A program made the position numbers and the translations under genes. This document shows, piece after piece, positions 48,504 to 63,549 of a DNA stretch of 64,000 nt. The notes under the pieces were generated by a model. The model worked only from the letters and a program-made list of their open reading frames with translations. It was not told where the DNA came from and made no database searches. The DNA comes from Halopseudomonas nanhaiensis (GTDB lineage: Bacteria > Pseudomonadota > Gammaproteobacteria > Pseudomonadales > Pseudomonadaceae): assembly GCF_020025155.1 (NCBI RefSeq), contig NZ_CP073751.1, positions 3,127,501 to 3,191,500 of the forward strand, given 5' to 3'. The stretch's first letter is position 1; every line of letters starts with the position of its first letter.

Positions 48504-48890
48504 TTACTCGACGGCAGGAACATCATCCGTCGCAGGGGCCTGAGGAACCTGCTCTTCAAGAACAGGTATATCTTCGCTGACCACCGGTGCGACAGGCGCT
48601 GCCGGTGCGCTTCGCAGGGCCGGATCGGGAAGACCGGCATCACGAATCTGGTTCGCCTGGTGGCTGGCATAATAGGCCAGACCCAACGAAGTCAGAAAGA
48701 ATACAGTCGCCAGCACGGCTGTCAAGCGGCTAAGAAAAGTAGCCGAACCCTGACTGCCAAATACCGTGCCAGACGCACCGGAGCCGAAGGATGCGCCAGC
48801 GTCGGCACCCTTGCCCTGCTGCATCAGCACCAGGCCGACCAGAGCAATCGCCACCAACAGGTGCACTACAACGACTACGGTTTCAATCAT
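48504..48890 (-). CDS. secG: Protein-export membrane protein SecG
   Basis: Auxiliary subunit of the SecYEG translocon. 128 residues with two membrane helices (about 3-22 and 54-73), the conserved [16 protein letters not shown] loop and a long Pro/Ala-rich acidic C-terminus, longer than in E. coli. It overlaps the tpiA stop (TAATG). Confidence 0.96.
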   Translation of the reverse strand: MIETVVVVVHLLVAIALVGLVLMQQGKGADAGASFGSGASGTVFGSQGSATFLSRLTAVLATVFFLTSLGLAYYASHQANQIRDAGLPDPALRSAPAAPVAPVVSEDIPVLEEQVPQAPATDDVPAVE

Positions 48891-49648
48891 TACACTCGTC
48901 CTGCGGCGCGAGCGATCGCGCCAAAATCATCTGCATTGAGAGAAGCTCCACCGACCAGCCCCCCATCGATATCCGGCATGGCAAACAGCGCCTCGGCGTT
49001 ATCGGCCTTTACACTGCCGCCATACACAATCTGTACGCACTGGGCCTGCTCATCATCGAGCATCGCCAATCGGGCGCGGATCATACCATGAACTTCCTGC
49101 GCCTGCTCGGGCGAAGCGGTCAGACCTGTACCGATGGCCCATACCGGCTCATACGCAACGACACCTTGAGCCAGACCACCGACACCGAACGCGTCCAGAA
49201 CGATCTGCAGCTGGCGGCCTACCACCTCGGCCGTCTCACCAGCGTCACGCTGCTCACGGGTCTCCCCAACACAGAGCACCGGGCGTAGCCCGCATGCCAA
49301 TGCGGCGGCGAACTTCTGGCGAACCTGTTCGTCAGTTTCGCCAAACAGGCTACGACGCTCCGAATGGCCAACAAGGACGTATTCACACCCGGCATCACGC
49401 AGCTGAGCGGGCGATATTTCACCGGTCAACGCGCCAGGCTCGGCCTGTGCAGCGCAACTCTGACCGGCAAGTCGAATCGGCGAACGTTCCAACGCCTCGC
49501 GGCATTGCTGGATGAACAGTGCTGGAGGAGCGATCATCAGATCGACATGTTCCGGCCAATCCTGCTGGTTAAGACCAGCGAGCAGGGACTCCACCGAGTG
49601 GCGCGTCCCGTGCATTTTCCAGTTTCCCGCGACCAGCGAACGTCGCAT
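48890..49648 (-). CDS. tpiA: Triosephosphate isomerase
   Basis: 252 residues, complete TIM barrel: Lys in GNWKMHG, His in [12 protein letters not shown], catalytic Glu in [10 protein letters not shown], phosphate loops VYGGSV and GGLVGGAS. Interconverts glyceraldehyde-3-phosphate and dihydroxyacetone phosphate. It is coupled to secG. Confidence 0.98.
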   Translation of the reverse strand: MRRSLVAGNWKMHGTRHSVESLLAGLNQQDWPEHVDLMIAPPALFIQQCREALERSPIRLAGQSCAAQAEPGALTGEISPAQLRDAGCEYVLVGHSERRSLFGETDEQVRQKFAAALACGLRPVLCVGETREQRDAGETAEVVGRQLQIVLDAFGVGGLAQGVVAYEPVWAIGTGLTASPEQAQEVHGMIRARLAMLDDEQAQCVQIVYGGSVKADNAEALFAMPDIDGGLVGGASLNADDFGAIARAAGRV

Positions 49649-49713
49649 GCCTACCTCTCAGCCCAAGCGGGCGCCAATGTTAACCAAGTTGCCCAAGTGA
49701 AACAACGACTTTT

Positions 49714-51060
49714 TCAGGGCGCCGCAAACAGCCGTCGCACCTGTTCAGCCAACCCCTCGGCCTCGTTTCGAACCTGCTCGGCGTCCTGACCTTCGACCAT
49801 GACACGGATCAGCGGCTCGGTACCTGAAAGACGCAACAGCACCCGGCCGGTTTCCCCCAGACGCGCTTCGGTTTCGGCAACGGCCTGCTGCAGTTGCGGA
49901 TCGGTCAGAGGCGACTGAGCGCCCTTCTGATAGCGCACATTGATCAACTTCTGCGGGCACTTGCGCATCCGCTCGCAAGCCTCGTCAAGGCGAAGCCCTG
50001 AACGCTGAAGCGCCTTGAGTATCTGGAGCGCCGCGATGATTCCATCTCCTGTCGAGGTATGGTTCAGACAGAGGATGTGTCCGGAGGATTCACCGCCGAG
50101 CAGCCAGCCCCGCTCCCGCAGCTCCGACATCACGTAGCGGTCGCCGACCTTGGCGCGTACGAAGGGCACATCCAGTTCCCGTAGACCCAGCTCCAGACCA
50201 AGGTTGCTCATCAGCGTACCCACCACACCGCCGTTGAGCAGACCGCGCTCATGCATGTCACGTGCAATGATGTACACCAGCTCATCACCGTCGACTTCAT
50301 TACCCCTGCTGTCGACCATCATCACCCGATCACCATCCCCGTCAAAGGCGATACCCATATCCGCACCCGTCTCCACCACCCGCTGGCTGAGCGCGCGCAG
50401 ATCGGTCGACCCCACCTCGGCGTTGATATTCAGCCCGTCCGGCTGCGCGCCTATGACATCGACCTCTGCACCGAGTTCGCGGAACACGTTTGGCGCAACC
50501 TTGTAGGTCGCGCCGTGCGCGCAGTCGAGCACCAGCCGGAATTCACGGAAGCGCGTGCTGGTCGGCACACTGCTCTTGCAGTATTCGATGTAACGGCCCG
50601 ATGCGTCCTCGACCCGGGCAACCTTGCCCAGCTCGTCGGAGCCGACCAACTCCATCTGCGCCTCGACCAGCCGCTCGATCTCGAGCTCAAGGTCGTCCGG
50701 GAGCTTGCTGCCATCGACCGAAAAGAACTTGATGCCGTTATCGTAGTAGGGGTTGTGCGATGCACTGATCACGATGCCGGCGTCAGCCTGAAAGGTTCGC
50801 GTGAGATAGGCAATGGCAGGAGTGGGCATCGGACCGAGCAGCTGCACCTGGGCTCCGGCGGCCGAGAGGCCTGCCTCCAGTGCCGACTCGAACATGTAAC
50901 CCGAAATCCGCGTGTCCTTGCCGATCAGTACCCGGCACTGGCCGTGCCGTTTGAATGCCATGCCCACGGCCCAGCCGAGCTTGAGCATGAAGTCGGGTGT
51001 AATAGGATATTGGCCGACGCGGCCTCGTATGCCGTCGGTACCGAAATAGCGCTTTTCCAT
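49714..51060 (-). CDS. glmM: Phosphoglucosamine mutase
   Basis: Converts glucosamine-6-phosphate to glucosamine-1-phosphate for peptidoglycan and LPS. 448 residues with the phosphoserine loop [12 protein letters not shown], the metal loop DGDGDR and the sugar loop (GGESSGHI). GAAAT-type binding site upstream; downstream of folP in the folP-glmM pair common in proteobacteria. Confidence 0.97.
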   Translation of the reverse strand: MEKRYFGTDGIRGRVGQYPITPDFMLKLGWAVGMAFKRHGQCRVLIGKDTRISGYMFESALEAGLSAAGAQVQLLGPMPTPAIAYLTRTFQADAGIVISASHNPYYDNGIKFFSVDGSKLPDDLELEIERLVEAQMELVGSDELGKVARVEDASGRYIEYCKSSVPTSTRFREFRLVLDCAHGATYKVAPNVFRELGAEVDVIGAQPDGLNINAEVGSTDLRALSQRVVETGADMGIAFDGDGDRVMMVDSRGNEVDGDELVYIIARDMHERGLLNGGVVGTLMSNLGLELGLRELDVPFVRAKVGDRYVMSELRERGWLLGGESSGHILCLNHTSTGDGIIAALQILKALQRSGLRLDEACERMRKCPQKLINVRYQKGAQSPLTDPQLQQAVAETEARLGETGRVLLRLSGTEPLIRVMVEGQDAEQVRNEAEGLAEQVRRLFAAP

Positions 51061-51092
51061 TTCGCTGTCCTGTAATGTGTTGCTGTGGTGTT

Positions 51093-51944
51093 TTAGCGGG
51101 CGGACAGCACCGCTTCGATCATGCGCACCGCATCGACCGTTTCGGCGACATCGTGCACGCGAATAATTCTAGCCCCTTTGGCAACGGCCAGCGCTGCCAG
51201 GGCGACGCTACCGTACAGACGCTCGTTCACTGGACGGTCCAGGACCTGGCCAATCATGCTCTTGCGTGACACGCCCACGAGAATCGGTAATCCCGCAGGC
51301 TGCAGCCTCTCCAGCTCGGCGAACAGCTGCAGATTGTGATCGAGGGATTTACCGAAACCGAAGCCCGGGTCGAGTACGATGCGAGAACGGTCAATACCTG
51401 CCGTTTCGCACGCCACTACCCGAGACGCGAGGAACGCGCTGACTTCATCGAGTACCGAAGCGTAAACGGGCGCCTGCTGCATTGTCTCGGGTTCGCCCTG
51501 CATGTGCATTAGACACACAGGCAGACCGGAGTCTGCGGCAGCGAGGAGCGCACCGGATCGGCGCAGCGCCCGAACGTCGTTGATGAATCCGGCGCCGACC
51601 GCCGCGGCCTCGGTCATCACCTGCGCGGTACTGGTATCGACCGATATGACAACGTCCAGACGGCTTGCGACGGCTTCGACCACCGGCACGACCCGGTCGA
51701 GTTCCTCCTGTACCGAGACAGCCGCAGCGCCAGGACGCGTCGACTCGCCGCCCACGTCGACCATGGTTGCACCCGCAAGACACATGCGCTCGGCATGCTT
51801 TAGCGCCTCGTCAAGCCGACCATAACGGCCGCCATCGGAGAACGAATCAGGGGTAACGTTGAGGATGCCCATGACATGGGCTCTGGAAAGATCAAGCTCC
51901 CGACTGCCACACGGCAACCGGGAGCTTGCTAGGCGGGACTGCAT
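51093..51944 (-). CDS. folP: Dihydropteroate synthase
   Basis: Joins 4-aminobenzoate to the pterin pyrophosphate made by FolK. 283 residues with the two DHPS signatures [15 protein letters not shown] and [12 protein letters not shown], and the C-terminal [18 protein letters not shown]. It is 5 nt after ftsH, so translated behind it. Confidence 0.97.
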   Translation of the reverse strand: MQSRLASSRLPCGSRELDLSRAHVMGILNVTPDSFSDGGRYGRLDEALKHAERMCLAGATMVDVGGESTRPGAAAVSVQEELDRVVPVVEAVASRLDVVISVDTSTAQVMTEAAAVGAGFINDVRALRRSGALLAAADSGLPVCLMHMQGEPETMQQAPVYASVLDEVSAFLASRVVACETAGIDRSRIVLDPGFGFGKSLDHNLQLFAELERLQPAGLPILVGVSRKSMIGQVLDRPVNERLYGSVALAALAVAKGARIIRVHDVAETVDAVRMIEAVLSAR

Positions 51945-51949
51945 TTGTA

Positions 51950-53905
51950 TCAGTGCTCTCCGGCTGGCCCGCCGATGACGCCACCGTCCGAGGGCTTATC
52001 GCGGCCTGGCCGCGGCTCGTCAGCAGGATCCTCCGACTCCACCGGCGCGCTCGGACCCTGCCGGTCGTCGCCGCTCCATCCCTTCGGCTCGCGAGGCGGC
52101 CTGCCGGACATGATGTCATTGATCTGCTCGGTGTCGATGGTTTCATACTTCATCAACGCCTCGGCCATCAGATCGAGCTTGTCACGGTTTTCTTCCAGCA
52201 GCCGACGCGCGGTGGCGTAGCAGTCATCGATGATGCTGCGCACTTCCTGGTCAATCATCTTCGCCGTTTCGCCGGATATGTTGCCATTCTGGCCGCCGCC
52301 AGCGCGACCCAGGTAGCCCTCATTCTCATCTTCGCCATACATCAGCGGACCGAGCTTTTCGGACAGACCCCACTTGGTCACCATGTTCCGCGCAAGCTGA
52401 GTCGCCCGCTGGATGTCGTTCGACGCGCCGGTCGTTACACCCTCGAATCCCAGCGTCATCTCTTCGGCGATACGGCCTCCGAACAGCGAACAGATCTGAC
52501 TGTTCAGCGCACGCTTGGACAAGCTGTAGCGATCCTCCTCGGGGAGGAACATGGTGACACCCAGCGCACGGCCGCGCGGGATGATCGACACCTTGTAGAC
52601 CGGGTCGTGCTCGGGCACGAGCCGACCGACGATCGCATGCCCCGACTCGTGATAGGCCGTATTGAGCTTCTCCTTGTCCGACATGACCATGGATTTGCGC
52701 TCGGCGCCCATCATGATCTTGTCCTTGGCCATCTCGAATTCGTTCATCTCGACAAGGCGCTTGCCGGCGCGGGCAGCAAACAATGACGCCTCATTGACGA
52801 GGTTCGCCAGATCTGCACCGGAGAAGCCAGGCGTCCCGCGAGCGATATTGCCAGGCACCACATCGTCACCCAACGGCACCTTGCGCATGTGCACCTTGAG
52901 GATCTGTTCCCGACCACGGATATCCGGCAGGCCGACCACAACCTGACGATCGAAGCGACCCGGACGCAGCAGGGCCGGATCAAGCACATCCGGACGGTTG
53001 GTTGCTGCGATAACGATGATGCCATCGTTCGCTTCGAAGCCGTCCATTTCGACAAGCAACTGGTTCAGAGTCTGTTCACGCTCGTCATGACCGCCGCCCA
53101 TACCGGCGCCACGATGACGCCCGACCGCATCGATCTCATCGATGAAGATAATGCAGGGCGCGTGCTTCTTCGCCTGATCAAACATGTCGCGGACACGGCT
53201 TGCACCGACACCGACGAACATTTCCACGAAGTCAGAGCCGGAGATGGTGAAGAACGGAACCTTGGCCTCGCCCGCAACGGCCTTGGCGAGCAAGGTCTTA
53301 CCGGTACCGGGCTGACCCACCATCAGTACACCACGGGGAATATGACCACCCAGGCGCTGAAACTTGCCGGGATCGCGCAGGAAGTCGACCAGTTCGCTGA
53401 CTTCCTCCTTGGCCTCGTCGCAACCTGCCACATCGCCGAAAGTGGTTTTGACCTGATCTTCAGACAGCATGCGGGCCTTGCTTTTGCCGAAACTCATCGG
53501 ACCGCCACGGCCACCGCCGCCGCCCTGCATCTGACGCATGAAGAACATGAAAATGGCGATGATGATCAGTATCGGGAAGCTGGCTATCAGCAACTGCGTC
53601 CAGATGCTCTGCTGCTCGGGCTGCTTGCCTTCGATGATCACTTCATTGTCGAGAAGATCGCCGATCAGGCCGCTATCCTGGATTGCAGGGCGGATCGTGG
53701 TGAAATTGGTACCGTCGCGACGCTTGCCAGTGATCTCGAAGCCGTCCACCGTGACGCGCTCAACCTGACGATCCTCGACCAGTTCAAGGAACTGGGTGTA
53801 GTTGAGAGTATTGGGCTCAGCGGGACTGCTGAAGTTGTTCATGACCGTGACCAGCACGGCGGCAATGATCAACCACAGAATGAGGTTCTTCGCCATGTCG
53901 TTCAA
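51950..53905 (-). CDS. ftsH: ATP-dependent zinc metalloprotease FtsH (TTG start)
   Basis: Membrane-bound AAA+ protease, 651 residues: two membrane helices (about 7-25 and 107-127) around a periplasmic domain, Walker [13 protein letters not shown], Walker [13 protein letters not shown] region, and the zinc site HESGHA. I keep the first codon at 53903-53905, TTG, because AGAGGG is seven nucleotides upstream of it; the ATG three codons in is too far from that site. The C-terminus is Pro/Asp/Gly-rich. Confidence 0.97.
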   Translation of the reverse strand: MNDMAKNLILWLIIAAVLVTVMNNFSSPAEPNTLNYTQFLELVEDRQVERVTVDGFEITGKRRDGTNFTTIRPAIQDSGLIGDLLDNEVIIEGKQPEQQSIWTQLLIASFPILIIIAIFMFFMRQMQGGGGGRGGPMSFGKSKARMLSEDQVKTTFGDVAGCDEAKEEVSELVDFLRDPGKFQRLGGHIPRGVLMVGQPGTGKTLLAKAVAGEAKVPFFTISGSDFVEMFVGVGASRVRDMFDQAKKHAPCIIFIDEIDAVGRHRGAGMGGGHDEREQTLNQLLVEMDGFEANDGIIVIAATNRPDVLDPALLRPGRFDRQVVVGLPDIRGREQILKVHMRKVPLGDDVVPGNIARGTPGFSGADLANLVNEASLFAARAGKRLVEMNEFEMAKDKIMMGAERKSMVMSDKEKLNTAYHESGHAIVGRLVPEHDPVYKVSIIPRGRALGVTMFLPEEDRYSLSKRALNSQICSLFGGRIAEEMTLGFEGVTTGASNDIQRATQLARNMVTKWGLSEKLGPLMYGEDENEGYLGRAGGGQNGNISGETAKMIDQEVRSIIDDCYATARRLLEENRDKLDLMAEALMKYETIDTEQINDIMSGRPPREPKGWSGDDRQGPSAPVESEDPADEPRPGRDKPSDGGVIGGPAGEH

Positions 53906-54036
53906 ATTGCTACCCTCTTGCTTGGCCGCCTGGACGACTGAGCCTGACTGAAATCATAGAGATATGACACGTTCTACCTTACACGAGTTTCCACCCGGGC
54001 GGCAGATTCGCCTGTGTAACGCCCTGTGTCGCCGCT

Positions 54037-54657
54037 CTAACCCTTGAACCCGCGTGCCAGAAGATACGTCTCGCGCGATCGGTCCCGTGATGCACCCGGT
54101 TTGCGCGTCATCAACTTGTCGAACTGATCGCGCATCTGACGGAAATACTCGTCGAAGCCTTCGCCATGGAACACCTTGATCAGCAGATCCCCGCCAGGCC
54201 GTAGTGTTCGGGCCGCCATGTCCAGCGCCAGCTCACACAGGTACATGGCTCGGGGCTGATCTATCGCAGGCGTACCACTCATGTTGGGGGCCATATCCGA
54301 AATTACAAGGTCGACAGGCTGACCGTCGATCGCTGCCAGGATCGACTCGAACACGGCGTCTTCGGTGAAATCACCCTGAATGAAGGTGACGTCGGCAATG
54401 CTGTCCATAGGAAGAATGTCAGAGGCGATGATTCTGCCCTTTTCACCGATCAGGCGACTGGCAACCTGCGACCACCCGCCGGGCGCAGCACCAAGATCCA
54501 GCACGGTCATTCCCGGCCGCAGCAAACGGTCCTTTTCCTGAATTTCCAGCAGTTTGTAGCTGGCACGCGAACGATACCCGTCCTTCTGTGCCTGCTTGAC
54601 GTAGGGATCGTCGAAATGTTCTTTCAGCCAGCCTTTGCTGGTCTTGGATCGAGCCAC
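54037..54657 (-). CDS. rlmE: 23S rRNA (uridine-2'-O)-methyltransferase RlmE
   Basis: Methylates U2552 in the peptidyl-transferase A loop, a late step of 50S assembly. 206 residues with the SAM site [23 protein letters not shown] and [15 protein letters not shown] (catalytic Lys). It is formerly ftsJ and lies, as usual, upstream of ftsH in the same direction. Confidence 0.97.
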   Translation of the reverse strand: MARSKTSKGWLKEHFDDPYVKQAQKDGYRSRASYKLLEIQEKDRLLRPGMTVLDLGAAPGGWSQVASRLIGEKGRIIASDILPMDSIADVTFIQGDFTEDAVFESILAAIDGQPVDLVISDMAPNMSGTPAIDQPRAMYLCELALDMAARTLRPGGDLLIKVFHGEGFDEYFRQMRDQFDKLMTRKPGASRDRSRETYLLARGFKG

Positions 54658-54736
54658 GGATTACCTCGTGCAGCGGACCTTGCCGCCGGTTAAACTAGTG
54701 CGATCACTCCATCGAACGGGAACGCATACAACCATT

Positions 54737-55051
54737 ATGGCGCTCAGCTCCGAACAGAAGAAAGCCTACAAACGTATTGGCCATCACCTCAAACCAGTGG
54801 TGCTGGTCAGTGAACAGGGAACCAGCGAAGGCGTGCTGGCCGAGATTGAACGCGCGCTCAACGACCACGAACTGATCAAGATCCGGCTGAGCGTGGCTGA
54901 CCGTGAGACCAAACAGGCGCTGATCGATGAGATCTGCGCGCAGAGCGGTGCCGAGCTGGTGCAGGTGATCGGCAAGATGGCAATCCTGCTGCGCCGCAAC
55001 AAGAAGGCCAATCCCAACCTGTCAAATCTGGTCCGTTACAAGGATTTCTGA
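54737..55051 (+). CDS. yhbY: Ribosome assembly RNA-binding protein YhbY
   Basis: 104 residues, a single CRM/YhbY domain (QKKAYKRIGHHLKPVVLVSEQG ... ELIKIRLSV). It binds pre-50S particles. Divergent from rlmE with 79 bp between starts, a functional pairing also seen elsewhere. Start ATG 54737; the upstream open frame is not supported. Confidence 0.94.
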   Translation: MALSSEQKKAYKRIGHHLKPVVLVSEQGTSEGVLAEIERALNDHELIKIRLSVADRETKQALIDEICAQSGAELVQVIGKMAILLRRNKKANPNLSNLVRYKDF

Positions 55052-55072
55052 TCGCCATCCGAACCGCCCGAC

Positions 55073-55495
55073 CTACCGGGCGGTTTCATCCGGACGCGGC
55101 TGCAGAACCAGTACAAGGCCAGCAAAACACAGCAGCAGGAAGCTGAACATCGCCCAGTATTCCGCTTGGAACCACCAACCGGCCGCTAGATGTGCAGCTG
55201 CCGACGCCAGAACAAGCCCCAATACCTGACCCCGCGTATCCCGCCACCAACCGGATCCCAGCGCGCTCCAACAGATGATCCCCTGAAGCAGCGCACATAT
55301 GGCTGCGAAGCTTGCCACCAGGGGACGCATGAAGGCGCCTATTTCCTCTACCAGAAACGGTGCCAGGCCGAAACGCTCCAGCGCGGGCAGCAGCACAAAA
55401 TGCAGCATCCAGGCCCCGCCGACCCACAACGTCTGGGCCAGCTGCCAGGCTACCCGGCCGCTACGTACCGCAGGCAGCGGGGCAGAAGCCGTCAC
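55073..55495 (-). CDS. DUF4149 membrane protein (GTG start)
   Basis: 140 residues with four hydrophobic segments (about 14-38, 54-78, 88-106, 112-131). The family-typical [23 protein letters not shown] is present. Inner membrane, function unknown. It starts with GTG overlapping the greA stop (GTGA), so it is the last gene of carA-carB-greA. Confidence 0.86.
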   Translation of the reverse strand: MTASAPLPAVRSGRVAWQLAQTLWVGGAWMLHFVLLPALERFGLAPFLVEEIGAFMRPLVASFAAICALLQGIICWSALGSGWWRDTRGQVLGLVLASAAAHLAAGWWFQAEYWAMFSFLLLCFAGLVLVLQPRPDETAR

Positions 55496-55968
55496 AGATG
55501 CCGAACCTCGACAACTTCGTATTCCACCACGCCACTGGGCGTGTGGACTGCCACAACATCACCCTCTTCCTTGCCGATCAGAGCGCGAGCGATCGGGGAT
55601 GTAACGTTGATCTTGCCGACCTTGATATCCGCTTCATCCTCACCCACGATCTGGTAGACAACCGATTCGTCGGTATCGACATTGGCGATCTCGACGGTGG
55701 TACCGAAGATCACCTTGCCGGTGTGCGGAATAGCTGTGACATCAATTACCTGAGCGTTACCCAGACGCCCCTCGATGTCGCGAATGCGCGCCTCGACCAT
55801 GCCCTGCTGCTCACGGGCCGCGTGGTACTCGGCGTTCTCCTTGAGATCGCCTAGCTCACGGGCTTCGGCGATCGCCTGGGTAATCTGCGGCCGCATGACC
55901 GTCTTCAGATGCTTGAGCTCGTCTTCGAGCGCCTGGGCGCCCTGCCTGGTCATTGGATATTTCATCAT
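55492..55968 (-). CDS. greA: Transcription elongation factor GreA
   Basis: Rescues backtracked RNA polymerase by stimulating transcript cleavage. 158 residues: an N-terminal coiled coil with acidic tip residues ([21 protein letters not shown]) and a C-terminal FKBP-like domain. The first ATG (55966-55968) overlaps the carB stop (TGATG). The second ATG, one codon on, may be used instead. Confidence 0.97.
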   Translation of the reverse strand: MMKYPMTRQGAQALEDELKHLKTVMRPQITQAIAEARELGDLKENAEYHAAREQQGMVEARIRDIEGRLGNAQVIDVTAIPHTGKVIFGTTVEIANVDTDESVVYQIVGEDEADIKVGKINVTSPIARALIGKEEGDVVAVHTPSGVVEYEVVEVRHL

Positions 55969-58900
55969 CAGATTCCTGCGTGCAGATCCTGAAGGCGGCG
56001 CACCGTCCGTTCAGGACCGAATTTCAGTGCCATGCAGATGGCCTGACCACCAGCGAGCGTGGTGGTCGAGTAGACCTTGTGCTGCAGCGCATTGCGACGA
56101 ATCGAATAGGAGTCGGCAATCGACTGACGGCCTTCAGTGGTGTTGATCACCAACCGTACTTCATCGTTCTTGATCATATCGACGATGTGCGGACGCCCTT
56201 CGGTGACCTTGTTCACGCGCCGAACCTTGAGGCCCGCCGCCTCGATCACCCGAGCGGTGCCACTGGTAGCCACCACCTCGAAGCCCAATTCGATCAGGTC
56301 GCGTGCCACGTCAGCGACGAACGGCTTGTCATCTTCGCGAACGCTGAGGAAAGCATACCCCCCGCTGGGCAACACTTCCCCTGCACCCACCTGTGATTTG
56401 GCGAACGCCTCGGCGAAGCTGTCGCCGACACCCATGACCTCACCGGTAGATTTCATTTCCGGCCCAAGGATCGGATCCACACCCGGGAACTTGGCGAACG
56501 GGAATACCGCTTCCTTGACGCTGAAATACGGAGGGAGCACCTCGGCAGTAAAGCCGACTTCTTCCAGCGTCTTGCCGGCCATGACCCGCGCCGCAATCTT
56601 GGCCAGCGACTGGCCGATGCATTTCGACACGAACGGCACGGTACGCGAGGCGCGCGGGTTCACTTCAATCACGTAGATCGTCTCACCCTGCACGGCCATC
56701 TGTACGTTCATCAGGCCGACCACGCCGAGCTCGAGTGCCATCTTGCGCACCTGCTCACGGATTTCGTCCTGGATTGCCGCCGGCAGCGAATAGGGCGGCA
56801 GCGAACAGGCCGAGTCGCCGGAGTGCACCCCAGCCTGTTCGATGTGTTGCATGATCGCCCCGATCACAACGGTCTTGCCATCGGATACGGCGTCGATATC
56901 CACCTCGATCGCGCAATTGAGGAAGTGGTCGAGCAATACCGGACTGTCGTTCGATACCTTCACCGCATCGCGCAGGTAGCGTTTGAGCTCGTCTTCCTGA
57001 TAAACGATCTCCATTGCCCGGCCGCCCAGAACATAGGACGGACGCACGACCAGCGGATACCCGATCTTGTTGGCCGCACGTACGGCCTCGTCTTCGCTGC
57101 GCACCGTGGCATTGGCCGGCTGGATCAGATTCAGTCGCTCGACCATCTGCTGGAAGCGCTCACGATCTTCCGCGCGGTCGATCGCCTCGGGACTGGTACC
57201 AATGATTGGCACGCCCGCTTCCTCCAGGGCGCGCGCCAGCTTCAGCGGAGTCTGACCGCCGTACTGTACGATGACGCCCTTGGGCTGTTCGACCCGCACG
57301 ATTTCCAGCACGTCTTCCAACGTAACCGGCTCGAAATACAAGCGGTCGGAGGTGTCGTAGTCAGTGGATACGGTTTCCGGGTTGCAGTTGACCATGATGG
57401 TCTCGTAACCGTCTTCACGCATTGCCAGTGCGGCATGGACGCAGCAGTAGTCGAACTCGATGCCCTGACCGATCCGGTTCGGACCGCCGCCGAGCACCAT
57501 GATCTTGTCACGGCCGCTCGGACTGGCCTCGCACTCTTCCTCGTAGGTCGAGTACATGTACGCCGTGTCGGTAGAAAATTCTGCAGAGCAAGTGTCCACG
57601 CGCTTGTACACCGGCAGCACGTTGAGCTTGTGCCGGTAACGGCGCAGGCTCTTTTCGCTGACTGCGAGCAGATGCGCCAGACGAGCGTCCGAGAAGCCCT
57701 TGCGCTTGAGGCGGTACATCAAGTCGTAGTCGATATCGCTGAGGCTGAGGGTCTTGACCCGCTGCTCATCCTTGATGATGTCTTCGATCTGCACCAGGAA
57801 CCACGGATCGATACGGGTCAGGTCGAAAATCTGCTCCATGCTCATGCCAGCGCGGAATGCATCGCCGATATACCAGATCCGGTCGGCGCCCGGTACGGTG
57901 AGCTCACGGGTCAGCGTGGTCATCGCGTCGCTGGCGTCGAGCTCGACGCGGGAGTCGAAACCGCAGGCGCCGACCTCCAGTCCGCGCAGGGCCTTGTGCA
58001 GCGACTCCTGGAAGGTTCTGCCGATCGCCATGACTTCGCCCACCGACTTCATCTGGGTGGTCAGACGGGCATCGGCATTGGGGAATTTCTCGAAGGCGAA
58101 ACGCGGGATCTTGGTCACGACGTAGTCGATCGCCGGCTCGAACGAGGCCGGGGTGCGCCCACCGGTGATGTCGTTGGACAACTCGTCCAGCGAGTAGCCG
58201 ACCGCCAGCTTGGCGGCGATCTTGGCAATCGGGAAACCGGTAGCCTTGGACGCCAGGGCAGATGAACGCGACACGCGGGGGTTCATCTCGATGACCACCA
58301 TGCGGCCGTCGACCGGATTGATGCCGAACTGGACGTTGGAACCACCGGTTTCAACGCCGATCTCACGCAGGACCGCCAGCGAGGCGTTCCGCATGATCTG
58401 GTATTCCTTGTCGGTCAGGGTCTGCGCCGGAGCCACGGTGATCGAGTCACCGGTATGCACACCCATGGGATCGAAATTCTCGATCGCGCAGACGATGATG
58501 CAGTTGTCCTTGCGATCGCGGACCACCTCCATCTCGTATTCCTTCCAACCAATCAGCGATTCGTCGATCAGCAGCTCCTTGGTCGGAGAAAGATCCAGAC
58601 CCCGGGCGCAGATTTCCTCGAACTCCTCGCGGTTGTAGGCAATACCGCCGCCCGTGCCGCCCATTGTGAACGATGGACGAATGATGCACGGGAAGCCGAC
58701 CTGGTCGAGCACGCCATAGGCTTCGCTCATGTCATGGGCGATGCCGGAGCGCGGGCACTCCAGCCCGATCGACTTCATGGCCTTGTCGAAACGCGAGCGG
58801 TCTTCGGCCTTGTCGATGGTGTCGGCGTTGGCGCCGATCATCTCGACATCATACTTGGCGAGCACACCATGGCGCTCCAGATCCAGCGCACAGTTCAGCG

Positions 58901-59183
58901 CGGTCTGGCCACCCATCGTCGGCAGTACCGCATCCGGACGTTCCTTCTCGATGATCTTGGCGACCGTCTGCCACTTGATCGGCTCGATGTAGGTGGCGTC
59001 GGCCATCGACGGGTCTGTCATGATGGTCGCCGGGTTCGAATTGACCAGGATGACACGGAAACCCTCTTCCTTGAGCGCTTTGCAGGCCTGAGCTCCGGAA
59101 TAGTCGAACTCGCATGCCTGGCCAATGACGATAGGGCCGGCACCGAGGATCAGAATGCTTTGAATGTCTGTACGTTTTGGCAT
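55968..59183 (-). CDS. carB: Carbamoyl-phosphate synthase, large subunit
   Basis: Makes carbamoyl phosphate for arginine and pyrimidine synthesis. 1071 residues: two homologous ATP-grasp halves ([17 protein letters not shown] at the front; [18 protein letters not shown] at the start of the second), an oligomerisation domain between and the C-terminal MGS-type regulatory domain ([15 protein letters not shown]). It lies 24 nt after carA; in P. aeruginosa a further gene lies between carA and carB, which is absent here. Confidence 0.98.
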   Translation of the reverse strand: MPKRTDIQSILILGAGPIVIGQACEFDYSGAQACKALKEEGFRVILVNSNPATIMTDPSMADATYIEPIKWQTVAKIIEKERPDAVLPTMGGQTALNCALDLERHGVLAKYDVEMIGANADTIDKAEDRSRFDKAMKSIGLECPRSGIAHDMSEAYGVLDQVGFPCIIRPSFTMGGTGGGIAYNREEFEEICARGLDLSPTKELLIDESLIGWKEYEMEVVRDRKDNCIIVCAIENFDPMGVHTGDSITVAPAQTLTDKEYQIMRNASLAVLREIGVETGGSNVQFGINPVDGRMVVIEMNPRVSRSSALASKATGFPIAKIAAKLAVGYSLDELSNDITGGRTPASFEPAIDYVVTKIPRFAFEKFPNADARLTTQMKSVGEVMAIGRTFQESLHKALRGLEVGACGFDSRVELDASDAMTTLTRELTVPGADRIWYIGDAFRAGMSMEQIFDLTRIDPWFLVQIEDIIKDEQRVKTLSLSDIDYDLMYRLKRKGFSDARLAHLLAVSEKSLRRYRHKLNVLPVYKRVDTCSAEFSTDTAYMYSTYEEECEASPSGRDKIMVLGGGPNRIGQGIEFDYCCVHAALAMREDGYETIMVNCNPETVSTDYDTSDRLYFEPVTLEDVLEIVRVEQPKGVIVQYGGQTPLKLARALEEAGVPIIGTSPEAIDRAEDRERFQQMVERLNLIQPANATVRSEDEAVRAANKIGYPLVVRPSYVLGGRAMEIVYQEDELKRYLRDAVKVSNDSPVLLDHFLNCAIEVDIDAVSDGKTVVIGAIMQHIEQAGVHSGDSACSLPPYSLPAAIQDEIREQVRKMALELGVVGLMNVQMAVQGETIYVIEVNPRASRTVPFVSKCIGQSLAKIAARVMAGKTLEEVGFTAEVLPPYFSVKEAVFPFAKFPGVDPILGPEMKSTGEVMGVGDSFAEAFAKSQVGAGEVLPSGGYAFLSVREDDKPFVADVARDLIELGFEVVATSGTARVIEAAGLKVRRVNKVTEGRPHIVDMIKNDEVRLVINTTEGRQSIADSYSIRRNALQHKVYSTTTLAGGQAICMALKFGPERTVRRLQDLHAGI

Positions 59184-59207
59184 AGTCGTCTTGGAATCCT
59201 TGGTGGC

Positions 59208-60344
<1,137 letters not shown>

Positions 60345-60669
60345 GAAAACCTCCGAAAGGCTGACACGCTTGGCTAAACGCGGGCTGCACAAAAGCGGGA
60401 ATGAGGTGCTTGAGACACTTCATCCCGCTTCAAGGCATTGTCAAATGCGCTGGTGGAAAGATTAGCGCGGTAGTCTACCGGCTAGACCCGTAAATATCCA
60501 CTGTGAGTCGCGCGGAAATCCGATAGAAGACCGCAGTTTGAGCGCTTGGTCGTATTTCAAAGTGTGCAGGAACTGTGATAAAACCGACATTGAAAAGGAT
60601 TGCAGCTGCGGCGCGGTCGACTTTCCGCAGTGGCAGAACAACAACAACAATGTAGTTAGGGACATCACC
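60345..60669. other. 325-bp divergent region between carA and an exported-protein gene
   Basis: It holds an inverted repeat (AAGCGGGATGA / TCATTCCCGCTT on the minus strand, 60393-60430) followed by TTTTGTGC, which looks like a leaky attenuator of carA. A TTGACA at 60439-60444 (minus) has no good -10. Toward the other gene (plus) it carries a CA-rich block at 60637-60650. No other gene is supported. Confidence 0.5.
60637..60650 (+). promoter_or_regulatory. CA-rich Hfq/Crc-type motif before the exported-protein gene
   Basis: Repeated AAC units fit AANAANAA in several registers. They lie a few nucleotides before the ribosome binding site of the gene at 60670 (TTAGGGA, about 60656-60662). Motif and distance resemble Crc-controlled leaders. 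No regulation is proven. Confidence 0.55.
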
Positions 60670-61431
60670 ATGAGAATGCACTTGAACCGCTTCCTCGTGC
60701 TCGCATTGCTGTGCATGGCGGCACCCTTCGCCCAGGCAGACCTGCAGCGGCTTCAGAACCTCCACGAATTTCGCAGCGAAGGCTATGTCGCGGCGACCTA
60801 CATGCTGATCGACAACAACCTCTTTGAACGGGTACGCGAACCCGGCAATCGGGAAGCTTACAACAGCGCGCTGGCCAGCATGAACACGCTGCTGCGCCAG
60901 GCTGGCAGCCCGATGGAGCTGGAATATGCCTACGACGAGTTCGTCAGGCTGATCCGCCAGCTGGAAGGCATGACGGGCGAAGAGGCCCATTACAGCCTTG
61001 CGACAGTGAACCAGATCATGCAGGCCCACGGACGGATGGACAAGATCGCCGCTCAGCTCTACCTGGAGCTGTCGACCGAGGCCCCGGAAAAGCTCCTGGC
61101 GCTTCACCAGCAGAGCCTTGAAACCCATCAGATCCTGCTGCTGTATCAAAACAACATGTTCAGCTCGGTAGGCGTGTATTTCGTTGAGACAGGCGATGGC
61201 GTCTTCGCCGCAATGAACGACCGCATCGTCAGCCGCTCGGCACAGCTGCGTAGCCTGTTCCCCGATCTGGGCGGCACCTTCAACCAGCTGGACAAGCAAT
61301 ACAGCTTCATCCAGCCACGACTGCTGAACTATGCATCGGACTGGGTTCCGACCATCGCCGCCTTCTATCTGCTGCGCAACACCGAGACGCTCGACAACCT
61401 GGCCCGCGAGCAGGTTCTCGGCGCCAGCTGA
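60670..61431 (+). CDS. Exported protein of unknown function between carA and dapB
   Basis: 253 residues: a signal peptide (MRMHLNRFLVLALLCMAAPFAQA|DL) followed by a helical domain with no membrane segment; the C-terminus is also helical (FNQLDKQYSFIQPRLLNYASDWVP). It probably acts in the periplasm. I do not recognise the family. The plus-strand gene interrupts the otherwise collinear dapB-carA order and faces dapB. A bidirectional terminator closes it. Start ATG 60670; the open frame extends 44 codons upstream without signal-peptide features. Confidence 0.75.
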   Translation: MRMHLNRFLVLALLCMAAPFAQADLQRLQNLHEFRSEGYVAATYMLIDNNLFERVREPGNREAYNSALASMNTLLRQAGSPMELEYAYDEFVRLIRQLEGMTGEEAHYSLATVNQIMQAHGRMDKIAAQLYLELSTEAPEKLLALHQQSLETHQILLLYQNNMFSSVGVYFVETGDGVFAAMNDRIVSRSAQLRSLFPDLGGTFNQLDKQYSFIQPRLLNYASDWVPTIAAFYLLRNTETLDNLAREQVLGAS

Positions 61432-61439
61432 TCGCCCAC

Positions 61440-61480
61440 AAAAAAGCCGGCGACGCGAAGAGCGCGTCGCCGGCTTTTTT
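61440..61480. terminator. Bidirectional intrinsic terminator between the exported-protein gene and dapB
   Basis: A long stem AAAAAAGCCGGCGACGCG / CGCGTCGCCGGCTTTTTT with loop AAGAG. A and T tracts flank both sides, so it works for both converging genes. Confidence 0.95.
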
Positions 61481-61491
61481 ACATCCCGCTT

Positions 61492-63446
<1,955 letters not shown>

Positions 63447-63549
63447 CGTCTCGATTTCCTTCGCTTTTGGGGGCTCGGGGCACAAACGACGACGCGGGAT
63501 TAGCTCCCGCGTCGCCTGCAGTCAACTGCCGCCGCCCACTCCCAAGGAC

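Noticed and set aside
56823-58265. A 480-codon open frame on the plus strand
   Set aside because: It is antisense to carB; composition follows from the codon pattern of the real gene.
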